Positions 1-8,569 of a stretch of 21,974 bases of DNA are shown one piece after another. Made by a program: the position numbers and the translations under genes. This DNA comes from Tubiluchus corallicola (lineage: Eukaryota; Priapulida; Priapulimorpha; Priapulimorphida; Tubiluchidae). Every line of letters starts with the position of its first letter. Position 1 is the stretch's first letter. A model generated the notes under the pieces. It was not told the DNA's origin. It worked only from the letters and a program-made list of their open reading frames with translations, and did no database searches. The DNA lies in NCBI GenBank assembly GCA_030141605.1, contig JAQGDQ010000473.1, forward strand, positions 89,053 through 111,026. Reading direction: 5' to 3'.

Positions 1-8
1 TAAAGTTC

Positions 9-242
9 ATGAATGCAGGAATGAATAGTACAATGATCAAAAAAGAAACCAGGTTCCTAAAGCTAATAAGCCTTGGTTTAATAAATCAGACTCGCAATGA
101 ATGGGGGCAAAACTCAACTCCTAAAATGCTGATTTATTATGCTTCTATGTGGGAACATGTAAGAGCTGAGAGACCAGACAGTGCAAGGCCCAAGCATCCA
201 CAGGAAGATAAAGATAAAGCAGGACCTTCCCAGTCAACGTAA
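9..242 (+). CDS. Unrecognised C-terminal ORF fragment
   Basis: An open frame of 77 codons reaches a TAA stop at 240-242, just 13 bases before the Penelope-like repeat begins. The start is arbitrary, because the window cuts the left side. The last 30 or so residues are hydrophilic and rich in Pro, Lys, Asp and Ser, as in the tail of a transposon protein or a disordered C-terminus. The middle has a WGQNSTPKMLIYYASMW segment that I do not recognise. There are no Cys/His clusters and no catalytic motif. It sits beside mobile DNA and is more likely a transposon relic than a host exon, but this is inference. It could also be a chance ORF. Confidence 0.25.
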   Translation: MNAGMNSTMIKKETRFLKLISLGLINQTRNEWGQNSTPKMLIYYASMWEHVRAERPDSARPKHPQEDKDKAGPSQST

Positions 243-255
243 ACATATAAGGGAC

Positions 256-1398
256 AATTGTTTTTGAGGCTGTCTTTGTGAGTCTTTGCTGGGTCAAGGT
301 GTTTATGCACTGCTGCATGGGCTCGTGATTGATTGACTGCACATACTATGTGTGTTAATATGGACTTGTTTTTGTCAGAGAAGCCATTTTGTTCTTTGTT
401 TGCATAGCAAGCAGTTGCAATCAGAAGCGCCATTTTGTTCTTTGTTTGTGGAGAATTTAGTTTTAATCAAGTTAGTTCTTTGAGGTGAGTTATTTTATGT
501 TTTAGTTAGATTACATTACATTTGTTTTGAGTTAAAATTGCAGTTGATAGTTGCTAAAAGTTTATTTTATGTGTTTGTGTTGTATTTAGATGTTTTAGTA
601 CAGAGAATTGTTATAATATTTAATGTTGAAGTGTAATGAGCAGAAATTCTCATAAGCTGTGTTATTTTTGTGATCTATTTATTTGGCGAGCACTTGTGTG
701 TGTGTGTTAGTGTGTGTATGTTTATTTGTTAGTGTGCTGTAATTTTATATATTTTGTTATTTCAGTTATGGCTTTGTTATTTTTGTATTCTGATTATTTG
801 TTGATTGTTCACGTGTATGAATATAGTCGGTAGTCTGCGATTGTGATTGTTAACGTGCCAGATTGGATTTTGCTGGTGCTTGCCTTGATAAGTTTTCAAA
901 AGAGGGTTAAGTTTTAACATGTTTTTTTATATGCGCTTGTTTTTGGTTAGGTAGCTAGTGATATGTAATGCAAGCTTTATTTTTGTTTCAGTGGAGTTGT
1001 CTTGCTTTGTCTTTGTAATCATCAATTGTTATCGAGTTTTTAATTCTTTGAAGTAAGGTAATCCATTTTGTTTATTTTAATTTGCTTGATTTGATATCAT
1101 TTTGAAGTGTTTGTTCATGTGATTGTTTGTAGTTAAAGTAATTGTGAGGTCACATTATTGTTGTTACATTGTTGTGATGATGAAATTGTTCTTTCATTAG
1201 GGATGGGATCTTCTGAGGAGTTGTTGTCTGGGCTACTTAAGGATTTGAAGTCGGGAGGAGAACGAGATTCTGGGTTTTCTATGTCGCCAGGAGTCGAAAG
1301 AGAATCATCGCGCAGGGTCCGTGGCGGGTTAGCGGACAAGGAGAATAGAAGTGGTAACTTGTTTAAATATTTCAATAAAAAGGGTCTCGCAGGTCGAA
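256..1398 (+). repeat. Penelope-like element, 5' fragment (copy 1 of a 1.14 kb direct repeat)
   Basis: This stretch is nearly identical to 4194-5328. Both copies start at the same bases (ATTGTTTTTGAGGCTG). Similarity stops abruptly after GGTCTCGCAGGTC, where LINE sequence begins. It is T/G-rich, with a GT-rich patch near 690-740. It holds two direct copies of GCCATTTTGTTCTTTGTTTG, at 383 and 429. Near its right end a short ORF begins at ATG 1203 (MGSSEELLSG...), directly after a possible splice acceptor (TTTCATTAG). Differences from copy 2 are scattered substitutions and short indels. In copy 2 the same sequence leads into a reverse transcriptase, so this piece is a 5' end cut off from its coding part. 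Confidence 0.8.
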
Positions 1399-2200
1399 AC
1401 TCAGGCAGAAGAGAGCTGCTTGGAGAAAGTATCAAAGAACAGCTTCCCGTACCAATTATGAACGATACGCTCGAACTAGGAATGTTACAACATTAGTTAG
1501 ATCAGCGAGAAGAAACTTTGAGCAAAAATTGTCGCAAGAATGTAGTAGTAATCCTAAAGCATTCTGGGCATATGTAAATTCTATATTAATGAAAAAAGAA
1601 AGGGTAAGACCCTTAAAAAGAGAAGATGGTAGCATTGCCACTACTGATCAAGAACAGGCTAACGAATTACAAAATTTTTTCACATCTGTCTATACAAATG
1701 AAGATACAAGCCAAATTCCTCAGCTACTACCAGTAACCGAGTATAAACTTGATGTGTGTAGTATCAGTGAATTAGAACTTAGTACAAAAATTAAAAAGAT
1801 GAAGGCCAACAAATCTATGGGGCCTGATGGAATTCATGCAAGTATAATTAAGAACAACGAGGATATTCTTATAAGACCAATGCTACAGAAAATGAACCAA
1901 ACTTTATCCAGTGGTATATTACCACCGAGTTGGAAAATGGCCAGAGTTTCTGCTATCCATAAAAAAAGGTGAGAGACTTAGCAAAAAATTACAGACCTAT
2001 TAGCCTGACATCAGTTGTTTGTAAATTGCTACAAGGAATACTAAGGGATAAAATCTACAACTTCATTACTGAACATAATCTCATTTGTGATAGTCAACAC
2101 GGCTTCAGAACTGGCAGATCTTGTACTACCAATTTATTAGTTTCTCTTGAAGAATGGATGGATTTACTTGAGAATAAAGGCGATGTTGATGTTATCTATA
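1399..2200 (+). pseudogene. LINE (CR1/Rex-like) reverse transcriptase fragment
   Basis: This is the N-terminal half of a non-LTR retrotransposon reverse transcriptase. An open frame from about 1402 gives the usual linker between endonuclease and RT (RSARRNFEQKL, then NPKAFWAYVNS). It is followed by the LKREDGSIATTD and NFFTSVYT blocks, then the MGPDGI motif near 1820. After a frameshift in the A7 run at 1961-1967 it resumes with NYRPISLTSVVCKLL and then SQHGFRTGRSCTTNLL. It breaks off at DVDVIY, exactly where the first catalytic Asp block should follow, so the catalytic core and 3' end are missing. The endonuclease is absent too. The block order and spacing fit CR1/Rex-type LINEs. The fragment is inactive. 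Confidence 0.85.
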
Positions 2201-2516
2201 CCTTACCTTGCGCACTATGTGATAGCTAGTTGAAGTCGTGTCTTACATGTATTACGGCTGTTAATTATCAGTGTTTACGCTTTTGGTACTGATGATACGT
2301 TCGTACTGAATAATATTAGAAATCCCAAAGCAAAACGATAAACGAAGCTCATTACGGTCAACTAATAAACAATCAGAAGGCATGAATATTAGTTCACATA
2401 TTGAAACCGTAGAAGTATCAACAACTCAGGACCAAAAATTGGACAAAACTTTGAGTCAACTTACTGCACTTGATATGATAATGAACGATATAAGAGAGTT
2501 AAAGGATGAACAACTC
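2201..2516 (+). other. Unassigned sequence with a short ORF1-like coiled-coil piece
   Basis: The first 180 bases show nothing coding. From ATG 2382 an open frame reads MNISSHIETVEVSTTQDQKL and then a hydrophilic, heptad-like stretch (LSQLTALDMIMNDIRELKDEQ). It ends where the G/C-rich hAT-type terminus starts near 2517. Its composition resembles the N-terminus of a LINE ORF1, which would fit a LINE fragment cut by the hAT insertion. No diagnostic domain is present, so this assignment is weak. Confidence 0.3.
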
Positions 2517-4193
2517 TGGGGCGGAACTAGGAGGGGGCAAAGGGGGGCGCCCCCCCCCCTGCCAAATCGGACAAACAATTTTTTTTGCAGTGAAAATTGC
2601 AGCACGCATGTAATCATTTTCAATATGAATTAGAATTAGGTAGAAAAATGTTTGGTAGCTTCAGTGTGCGTGCAGACAAAACTCAGTGTCCATAGAGGTG
2701 CCTATCACAGTGTAGGCCTACAGGGACCACACACAGTCACAGGCTCTACACACAGGCCAACAGGTCTGTGTGCACAGCTATAGGATGCTGGTGTAGCAGC
2801 GGTACTATGCTGAAATTTGAGAGTGCCCTGTGCGTATAGGTACCATGCTGTAGCAGCATTACAGCACTGAACTTGGCATAGGCCTAAACCTTTTGTACGG
2901 TACAGCACGCCAAAACAAATTTGCTAAGCACACTATAGTAATAATCTCATTTCATTGTTTCATATAATTTCATTTGTAGTACGGTATTTGTGTAATTCGG
3001 GCTACTTGGCAAAATGTATATCAACGTGCCTTTATAGAACGTGGACTTTACAGAGTGTCGAATATCATATGGTTTGTGGTTTGTGGTAAAACAAAAATTA
3101 ATCAAAATTGTTTCAGAAATCTGCGCAACATGTCTGGGAATGGGGAAGACGACAAAGTTGTACCACCTAAAAAACGGCAGAAAACTTTAGACTTTTTTAT
3201 CCAAGGAAGTAAAAAGGAATCAGCATGCAACTGCAGAAGTCCAAAAAGATTATCCTGCCTCTCCCAGTGGAAAGGATCAATCAGTTTCAAAAGTTACAGA
3301 AGACGAGAAACAACCGGAGTCTCCCACTCAGAACATGAACACAAGAGCAAATGACTTAGGGCCTGTGTCTGAGAAACCACGACAACCACATATGACGAAA
3401 TATCCGAAAACTGGCCAAGGAAAGAATGCTCTTTCTTTTCAGTATAGTTGGTTCGGGAAACACTCATGGCTGGAGTACTTAAAGCAAACAGATGCAGCAT
3501 TTTGTTTTGTATGCAGGCATTTTGGTAAACAAAGACAGATTACTTGGACTGAAGTCGGATTTAAAAAATGGAAAGACGCAATGCATGATATGCAAAAGCA
3601 CGAAGAGACAGAATCACACAAAGACAGCATGTCAATGTGGGCCCTCTTCAAAAGCAGTAGCAAAACAGGTGACGTTCAAAAACGCATGCAACTTGCATAC
3701 ACAAAAAAGGACGAGAAAAAAGACAGTACATATGCAGAATCATAGCTACTGTAGAACTGTGCGCAAAACAGTGTCTTCCCCTGCGTGATCACATCGAAAC
3801 GGAAGTCAGCTCGGCCAAAGAAAATTTCCTTGAACTGCTCGCATATCTGAAAAAGTTTTATCCATTTCTGCAAACTTATACTCCACCAAAGAATGCCACG
3901 TATACGAGTGGGAAAATTCAAAACAAGGTCTTAGATATCATGTCTCATGAAATTCTGTCACAAGTGGTTCAAAGAGTGAAGAAGTCGGGGTGTTATGCAA
4001 TCATGGCAGATGAAGCAAGAGATGGAAGGACAGAATTGCTAGCACTGTGTGTGAGATTTCTCAATGTTGACAATGGTAATGTAGAGGAACATTTCGTAGG
4101 TTTCGACAGGTTGGAAATAATATTCACAAAAACGTGTTAGCTTTCTACGTATAAACAGAGGTAGATATGTGTGAGCAAGTTTCTGCTATAGCA
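2517..4193 (+). mobile_element. hAT transposon (ZMYM1/DUF4371-like), 5' part
   Basis: The left edge near 2517 has a hAT-like start (GGGGCGGAACTAGG) followed by G- and C-homopolymer runs. About 600 bases of non-coding sequence follow, including short CACACAGTCACAGG-type repeats near 2725-2780. The transposase relic occupies about 3130-4125. The element has no right terminus: it stops at 4193, where the second Penelope-like copy begins at its exact 5' end. The simplest reading is that the retroelement landed in the hAT copy and the remainder was lost or lies elsewhere. The last 70 bases before the junction have a scrambled frame, although a VDMCEQVSAIAD stretch could still belong to the transposase. 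Confidence 0.65.
3130..4125 (+). pseudogene. hAT transposase relic: TTF zinc finger and DUF4371 N-terminal part
   Basis: It starts at ATG 3130 (MSGNGEDDKVVPPKKRQKTL), a basic N-terminus. After a frame change near 3230 it continues through an acidic linker into a TTF-type zinc finger at about 3400-3620. Visible blocks there are WFGKHSWLEY, then DAAFCFVCRHFG, and HKDSMSMW at its end. Another frame change near 3735 leads to IIATVELCAKQCLPLRDH. The DUF4371 region follows (NFLELLAYLKKFYPF, NATYTSGKIQNKVLDIM, GCYAIMADEARDG). The MADEARDG block carries a catalytic Asp of the RNase H-like fold. The frame ends after VGFDRLE, so the rest of the catalytic domain and the dimerisation domain are missing. 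Two frameshifts and the truncation make it inactive. Confidence 0.85.
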
Positions 4194-5328
4194 GATTGTT
4201 TTTGAGGCTGTCTTTGTGAGTCTTTGCTGGGTCAAGTTGTTTATGCACTGCTGCATGGGCTCGTGATTGATTGACTGCACATACTATGTGTGTTAATATG
4301 GACTTGTTTTTGTCAGAGAAGCCATTTTGTTCTTTGTTTGCATAGCAAGCAGTTGCAATCAGAAGCGCCATTTTGTTCTTTGTTTGTGGAGAATTTATTT
4401 TTAATCAAGTTAGTTCTTTGAGGTGAGTTATTTTATGTTTTAGTTAGATTACATTACATTTGTTTTGAGTTAAAATTGCAGTTGATAGTTGCTAAAAGTC
4501 TATTTATGTATTGTATTTAGATGTTTTAGTACAGAGAATTGTTATAATATTTAATGTTGAAGTGTAATGAGCAGAAATTCTCATAAGCTGTGTTATTTTT
4601 GTGTTCTATTTATTTGGTGAGCACTTGTGTGTGTGTGTTAGTGTGTGTATGTTTATTTGTTAGTGTGCTGTAATTTTATATATTTTGTTATTTCAGTTAT
4701 GGCTTTGTTATTTTTGTATTCTGATTATTTGTTGATTGTTCACGTGTATGTATATAGTCGGTAGTCTGAGGTTGTGATTGTTAACGTGCCAGATTGGATT
4801 TTGCTGGTGCTTGCCTTGATAAGTTTTCAAAAGTGTTTAAGAATTAACATGTTTTTTATATGTGCTTGTTTTTGGTTAGGTAGCTAGTGTTATGTAATGC
4901 AAGCTTTATTTTTGTTTCAGTTGAGTTATCGTCTTGCTTTGTCTTTGTTATCATCAATTGTTATCGAGTTTTTAATTCTTTGAAGTAAGGTAATCCATTT
5001 TATTGTTTATTTTAATTTGCTTGATTTGATATCATCGTGAAGTGTTTGTTCATGTGATTGTTTGTGGTTAAAGTAATTGTGAGGTCACATTATTGTTGTT
5101 ACATTGTTGTGATGATGAAATTGTTCTTTCATTAGGGATGGGATCTTCTGAGGAGTTGTTGTCTGGGCTACTTAAGGATTTGAAGTCGGGAGGAGATCGA
5201 GATTCTGGGTTTTCTATGTCGCCAGGAGTCGAAAGAGAATCATCGCGCAGGGTCCGTGGCGGGTTAGCGGACAAGGAGAATGGAACTGGTAACTTATTTA
5301 AATATTTCAATAAAGAGGGTCTCGCAGG
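4194..5328 (+). repeat. Direct repeat copy 2: leader of the Penelope-like element
   Basis: This matches 256-1398 throughout, with small deletions such as one near 4500-4515 and scattered substitutions. Both copies keep the tandem GCCATTTT motifs, the GT-rich patch, the TTTCATTAG acceptor-like site and the start of the same ORF. The left junction is sharp: upstream sequences are unrelated (hAT relic here, unknown ORF at copy 1). That supports the left end as the true 5' terminus of the family. No target-site duplication is obvious. Confidence 0.8.
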
Positions 5329-5704
5329 TCAGGTTGTGACGCGGAAGTCATCTTCTTTGTCGGTTCGGGAAAGTTTATCAGTTAAAAGACATACTAGAAT
5401 TGTTTCGGAATTGGGTGGTTATCAAAATTTGGGTACAGTTAGTGTAGTTGGTGCTAGTGGTAGCAAACGTTCTCCTTCTTCTGTGTGTTCTTCCTCGGGA
5501 TTTTTAGGTGAGAGGTTTGGTAGCAAAAGAGTAGTGTCTCGTTATAATTCTAAAACAGGTTCGTTAGAGTTAAGGCCGAAGAATCCTGCAATATCCTATG
5601 ATGGTCATGATGAAATTGTTTCGTTGGATGAGGGTGGTTCAGTAGAAAAACCAAAGGGGGAGGTTAGTAAGAGGAGTGGGGGAGTTTGCGCGAATCTAGG
5701 TTAG
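5138..5704 (+). CDS. Unrecognised Ser/Gly-rich ORF upstream of the Penelope-like RT
   Basis: The frame is open further upstream, but I prefer ATG 5138 (MGSSEELLSGLLKDLKSGG) because it directly follows a possible splice acceptor. The 188-residue product is rich in Ser, Gly, Arg and Lys. It has basic patches (VTRKSSSLSVRESLSVKRHT), a Cys-containing SPSSVCSSSGF stretch and an acidic tail (HDEIVSLDEGGSVEKPKGE). No Cys/His finger, coiled coil or nuclease motif is visible. It ends at a TAG 75 bases before the RT frame opens. It could be a separate ORF or the N-terminal extension of the RT protein, joined before the frame broke: another frame after 5690 continues with LVDEAGVSLVDKDVQT before stopping. 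Confidence 0.5.
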   Translation: MGSSEELLSGLLKDLKSGGDRDSGFSMSPGVERESSRRVRGGLADKENGTGNLFKYFNKEGLAGQVVTRKSSSLSVRESLSVKRHTRIVSELGGYQNLGTVSVVGASGSKRSPSSVCSSSGFLGERFGSKRVVSRYNSKTGSLELRPKNPAISYDGHDEIVSLDEGGSVEKPKGEVSKRSGGVCANLG

Positions 5705-5779
5705 TGGATGAGGCTGGTGTTTCGTTAGTTGATAAGGATGTTCAGACTTAGGCAATATTAGAGTACTGGCTATTATGCA

Positions 5780-6892
5780 GTGAATTTGGAGTTAAGTGAA
5801 TTAGTTGGTAAGAAGTTAGACAAGATTAATGAGGCATTGCTTGAGAGGATGCAGTCTGAATTTGGGGTACGGACTCTTGTAACGAATAGTTCTAGGGCGG
5901 CTGCTGTTTTGAACACTTTGGATATTTCGCTTCGTTTAGCAATAGTGGAGTTTGACTTTGCAGAATTATATACTAATGTGAGCCATGTTGATGTACATTC
6001 TAGTGTTAAGTCAAGTTTGCTTATGTTGGATGTTGATTTTATGATATAGTCTTTTTTGCTTCTTTTAGATGAGTCTATAAATCAGAATTATTTTAGAGTG
6101 GGGGATTATATCTATAGGCAGGTTTCAGGTTTATTTATGGGTTCTAATAGCTCTCTGGCAGCTGTCAATAATGTTTTGATATGTTCTGAGTATAGGTTGT
6201 ATAAGGATCAGTCAAGTTCAATGAGTAATGTAAAGTTCTTTAAGAGGTATGCAGATGATGGTTTAGCTTTGGTTCTTTGTGATTATCTTTTGATGTTTTT
6301 GGATGTTATTAAGCAATACTATCCTGGAAGCTTGTCTTTAGAAATGAAAGTGGGATTCGATCGTGCTGTATTCCTGGATTTGGAGTTACATTTGTCAGGT
6401 ACTAGGGGAAGGAGGGCATTGATTTATACGCATGTGAAACCTCAGAATCCTACGGTTTATTTGCATTATGATTCAAATCATCCTGAATTTGTCTTTAAAG
6501 GTTTGTTTTACGGAAAGTGTGAGGAACGATCGTATTTGTAATGATTATGTGGAGTTTCATCATAGGATGGAGGTTTTTCTTCGAGTTTGCGACGTCTGGG
6601 TTATCCTGCTTCTGTTATTCGCTCTCATGTAGGGAATGTTGGTAATATTCGGGCTGCTTCATCGCCGAGAGTTCGTAATGGTGGTTTTAGGGTGTTCTAT
6701 AATTGTTTGTTTGATGCTGTTACAAGAGTGTCATCTATGGTTAGTCGCATGCTAAGGTTGAAAGGGGTTATGCAGGCTAATTCCGTAAATGGTAAATTGC
6801 GAAATGGTTATTTCAAAAGGCATCTTTCACGGGAGCTTTGGATTATAGGCCTGCTTCTGGTTGCTAGAAATAATAGGAAATTATTTTTTTAA
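5780..6892 (+). pseudogene. Penelope-like reverse transcriptase relic
   Basis: An RNA-dependent DNA polymerase, readable across three frames. The first frame contains FDFAELYTNVSHVD, with the first catalytic Asp block. It is broken by a TAG at 6047-6049 and resumes with NYFRVGDYIYRQVSGLFMGS. YADD, the core catalytic motif, is intact at 6248-6259. Then come FLDLELHLSG and the group-typical NPTVYLHYDSNHPEFVF block. A frame change near 6525 gives RNDRICNDYVEFHHRMEVFL. Another near 6580 gives SLRRLGYPASVIRSH and a basic C-terminal region ending at TAA 6890-6892. At least one stop and two frameshifts disable it. There seems to be too little sequence N-terminal to the first catalytic block for a complete RT, so an internal deletion is likely. 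No C-terminal endonuclease is visible. Confidence 0.75.
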
Positions 6893-7138
6893 GGTAGTTT
6901 GGTCTTTGGTTGTGTGCATTGGCATAGCTATGATGTTTTGTTTACTTGTGTAGGTTTGCGAGGTTGCTGTTGTAGTAATTATTGTTAGGTTTTTTGTTTT
7001 GTTGGTGTGCTTAGGTTTTTTGGTTCGTGTCTGTTCTTTGTGGTCTGGTGGTTTTATGTTCTTGCGTAGATTTGTTGTCTCTTTTTGTATGAACAACAAC
7101 AAAAAAACAATTAAACGATTAAATAAAAGATATATATA

Positions 7139-7321
7139 TAATAGTTAGTGTATGAATTTTTTGGTAGTGCATGCTGTTTAGAGTTTTGGTGTTGCTTTTT
7201 TATGTTTTTACAGTTCTGTTTTGTGTCATTGTGTTTTCTAAAAGTAAGGCTATATGTGTTTGGAAAGTAAACCTTATAACTTTTAAAGGACTTTTCTAGT
7301 TTTTAGGAAAAAAATTTTTTA
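7139..7321. other. Non-coding T-rich gap
   Basis: No coding signal and no recognisable repeat. It is T-rich with short A and T runs. It may be the last part of the Penelope-like element or older host sequence. Confidence 0.4.
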
Positions 7322-7706
7322 AAGCCTGCATGCACAACGTGACCTACAGAACAAGTTTGATGGAAGGTCGTGTACACAGGGAAACAATCAAGTGGTTGAC
7401 AAGGAAAAGGTTGACCCTGTCATCAAGGAGCTTGATGGTGCATTTGAAATCCTGAAAGGAAGGTATAACTGTCGAACAAAGAGTTTCTGGCCAAACCAAT
7501 ACGAGCATTTGTCAAGCAATCACAGAAATTGTCCATGGACTCTGCCTTGGAACCTGCCCTTCATTGCTTTGGGAAATACGCTTCAGTTGCTGAATCTGTT
7601 GGAAACAAGAAAAAAAGAGAATGCTTGTTGGTGCAAAGTCCATTGGTGTCCAACCTACTGCAAGGGCACGCAGGAAAATATGTTTCATTTAGTGCCAAAA
7701 AACTGC
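7322..7706 (+). pseudogene. Degraded relic of an uncharacterised protein with a VQPT..RR motif
   Basis: Coding traces run through three frames. The first (from about 7392) reads VDKEKVDPVIKELDGAFEIL. The second (about 7480-7600) reads EFLAKPIRAFVKQSQKLSMD and then SALEPALHCFGKYASVA. The third (about 7610-7706) reads RMLVGAKSIGVQPTARARRK before a stop. From memory, the combination SALxxALxxFGKY plus VQPTxxARR occurs in uncharacterised, often transposon-linked proteins of cnidarians and other invertebrates. I could not check that here. With at least two frameshifts in 385 bases it is a pseudogene fragment. Confidence 0.45.
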
Positions 7707-7956
7707 ATTTTGAGCTGATGTAGTTGAGTTTCATACAAGTTGCATTTAGTGGTACAACGAGTATTTCGTGATTTTTTTGCCTGGTTTCGACAGACCGAGG
7801 TTTTTGGTGAGTTCGTTCCATATTGTTTATGCTTTGAAATTGCTAGATTAAACAGAAACTAAAATGAACTCAGTCTCTGTACATGTCAACAAATCTAAAT
7901 CAAACCATAAACGTATGAAAGAAAAACAACGCAGAACGAAATCTAGTATTGAAGTA

Positions 7957-8034
7957 CCGTATTTTCCCGTGTATAAGAGACCCTTTTTTGCTCAGAATTT
8001 TCACTTTAAAAATAAGGGGTCTCTTATACACGGG
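7957..8034. repeat. Tigger left end: terminal repeat plus inverted inner copy
   Basis: CCCGTGTATAAGAGACCC (7966-7983, inner part of the terminal repeat) is followed by its exact reverse complement at 8017-8034. The 33 bases between are A/T-rich. As single strand or RNA this would fold into an 18-base-pair hairpin. Confidence 0.9.
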
Positions 8035-8163
8035 AGTAAGTCTTTTCAATCAGATGCATAAATTGTGACACTAATGATTTTAAAGAAATAAGTGCTCTAC
8101 AACTGTTTTATTTCGAATAATTATAGTTTCCTTTCAATAAATCTTCTCCATGGCTAAATTCTA

Positions 8164-8472
8164 ATGATAAAATTATTAATATTAATCACGAAGTGGATGC
8201 AAGATGCCGACTCCAATCTGACACCAACTGGCAAGATAAGAAAGCCAACCCTTGGAGAAGTCTGCAGCTGGGTCCTCAAGGCATGGAATGGTGTAAAGCC
8301 AGAGGTCATTATTAAATCTTTCAAGAAGTGTGGCATCTCCAATGCCATGGACGGCACAGAGGACAATGCCATTTTTGAGCAGAGTGACTCCTCTGATGAT
8401 GAACTGGCTGGAATTGCAGTTGATATTTTTGATGAGAGTGATGAGGAATTTAATGATTTCTATGATGAATAA
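8164..8472 (+). pseudogene. Tigger/pogo transposase C-terminal remnant
   Basis: From about 8205 the frame reads DSNLTPTGKIRKPTLGEVCS, then VLKAWNGVKPEVIIKSFKKC and GISNAMDGTEDNAIF, with an acidic tail ending EEFNDFYDE and a natural TAA. This is the end of the pogo/Tigger/Jerky DDE transposase, after the catalytic domain. The DNA-binding domains and the whole DDE domain have been deleted. The remaining residues look undamaged, which suggests a fairly recent origin of the deleted derivative. It has no transposase activity; mobility would require a partner enzyme acting on the terminal repeats. Confidence 0.85.
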
Positions 8473-8525
8473 AGTTATTCATTACCAAAAAACTTTTTTC
8501 CAGAATTTTTGCCTAAAAATTGAAG

Positions 8526-8569
8526 GGGTCTCTTATACACAAGGGTCTCTTATACACGGGAAAATACGG
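8526..8569. repeat. Tigger right end: tandem inner repeat plus terminal repeat
   Basis: GGGTCTCTTATACAC at 8526-8540 is repeated two bases later as GGGTCTCTTATACACGGG at 8543-8560, the inner part of the right terminal repeat. The right end therefore has two direct copies, while the left end has two inverted copies. Confidence 0.9.

Larger units (their letters stand above)
4194..7138 (+). mobile_element. Penelope-like retroelement, near full length but broken
   Basis: The element begins at the same ATTGTTTTTGAGG terminus as copy 1. It has a long T/G-rich leader (4194-5137), an unrecognised ORF (5138-5704) and a reverse transcriptase relic (about 5780-6892). A T-rich 3' part ends in A-rich sequence with AATAAA at 7122-7127 and a short (TA)n. 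The RT block pattern (LYTN, MGSN, YADD, FLDLEL, then an SNHP block) fits the Penelope-like group better than LINEs, which lack the SNHP-type block. I see no GIY-YIG endonuclease after the RT, and no hammerhead ribozyme of the kind some Penelope-like elements carry. The 3' limit is inferred from the A-rich tail and is uncertain. Confidence 0.65.

Noticed and set aside
137-433. Minus-strand ORFs in the Penelope-like leader (also 4186-4371)
   Set aside because: They are antisense to a leader with no coding features and carry no domain. They occur in both copies only because the DNA is duplicated.
1133-1435. Minus-strand ORF opposite the start of the Penelope-like ORF
   Set aside because: It mirrors the plus-strand coding region, is Ser/Pro-rich by reverse complement and has no motif.
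2280-2325. Possible hammerhead ribozyme (CTGATGA with a TAC...GTA stem)
   Set aside because: The required GAAA after stem II is replaced by CTGAAT and no convincing stems I and III form. It also lies outside the Penelope-like element where such ribozymes are known.
5093-5137. Earlier start of the Penelope-like ORF (MLLHCCDDEIVLSLG)
   Set aside because: This stretch lies before a likely splice acceptor and is the same in copy 1. The ATG at 5138 gives a more typical start; the extension is probably leader.
256-5328. Long terminal repeats of an LTR retrotransposon
   Set aside because: No TG...CA ends, primer-binding site or polypurine tract. The repeat contains the start of an ORF and the intervening DNA is from other elements.
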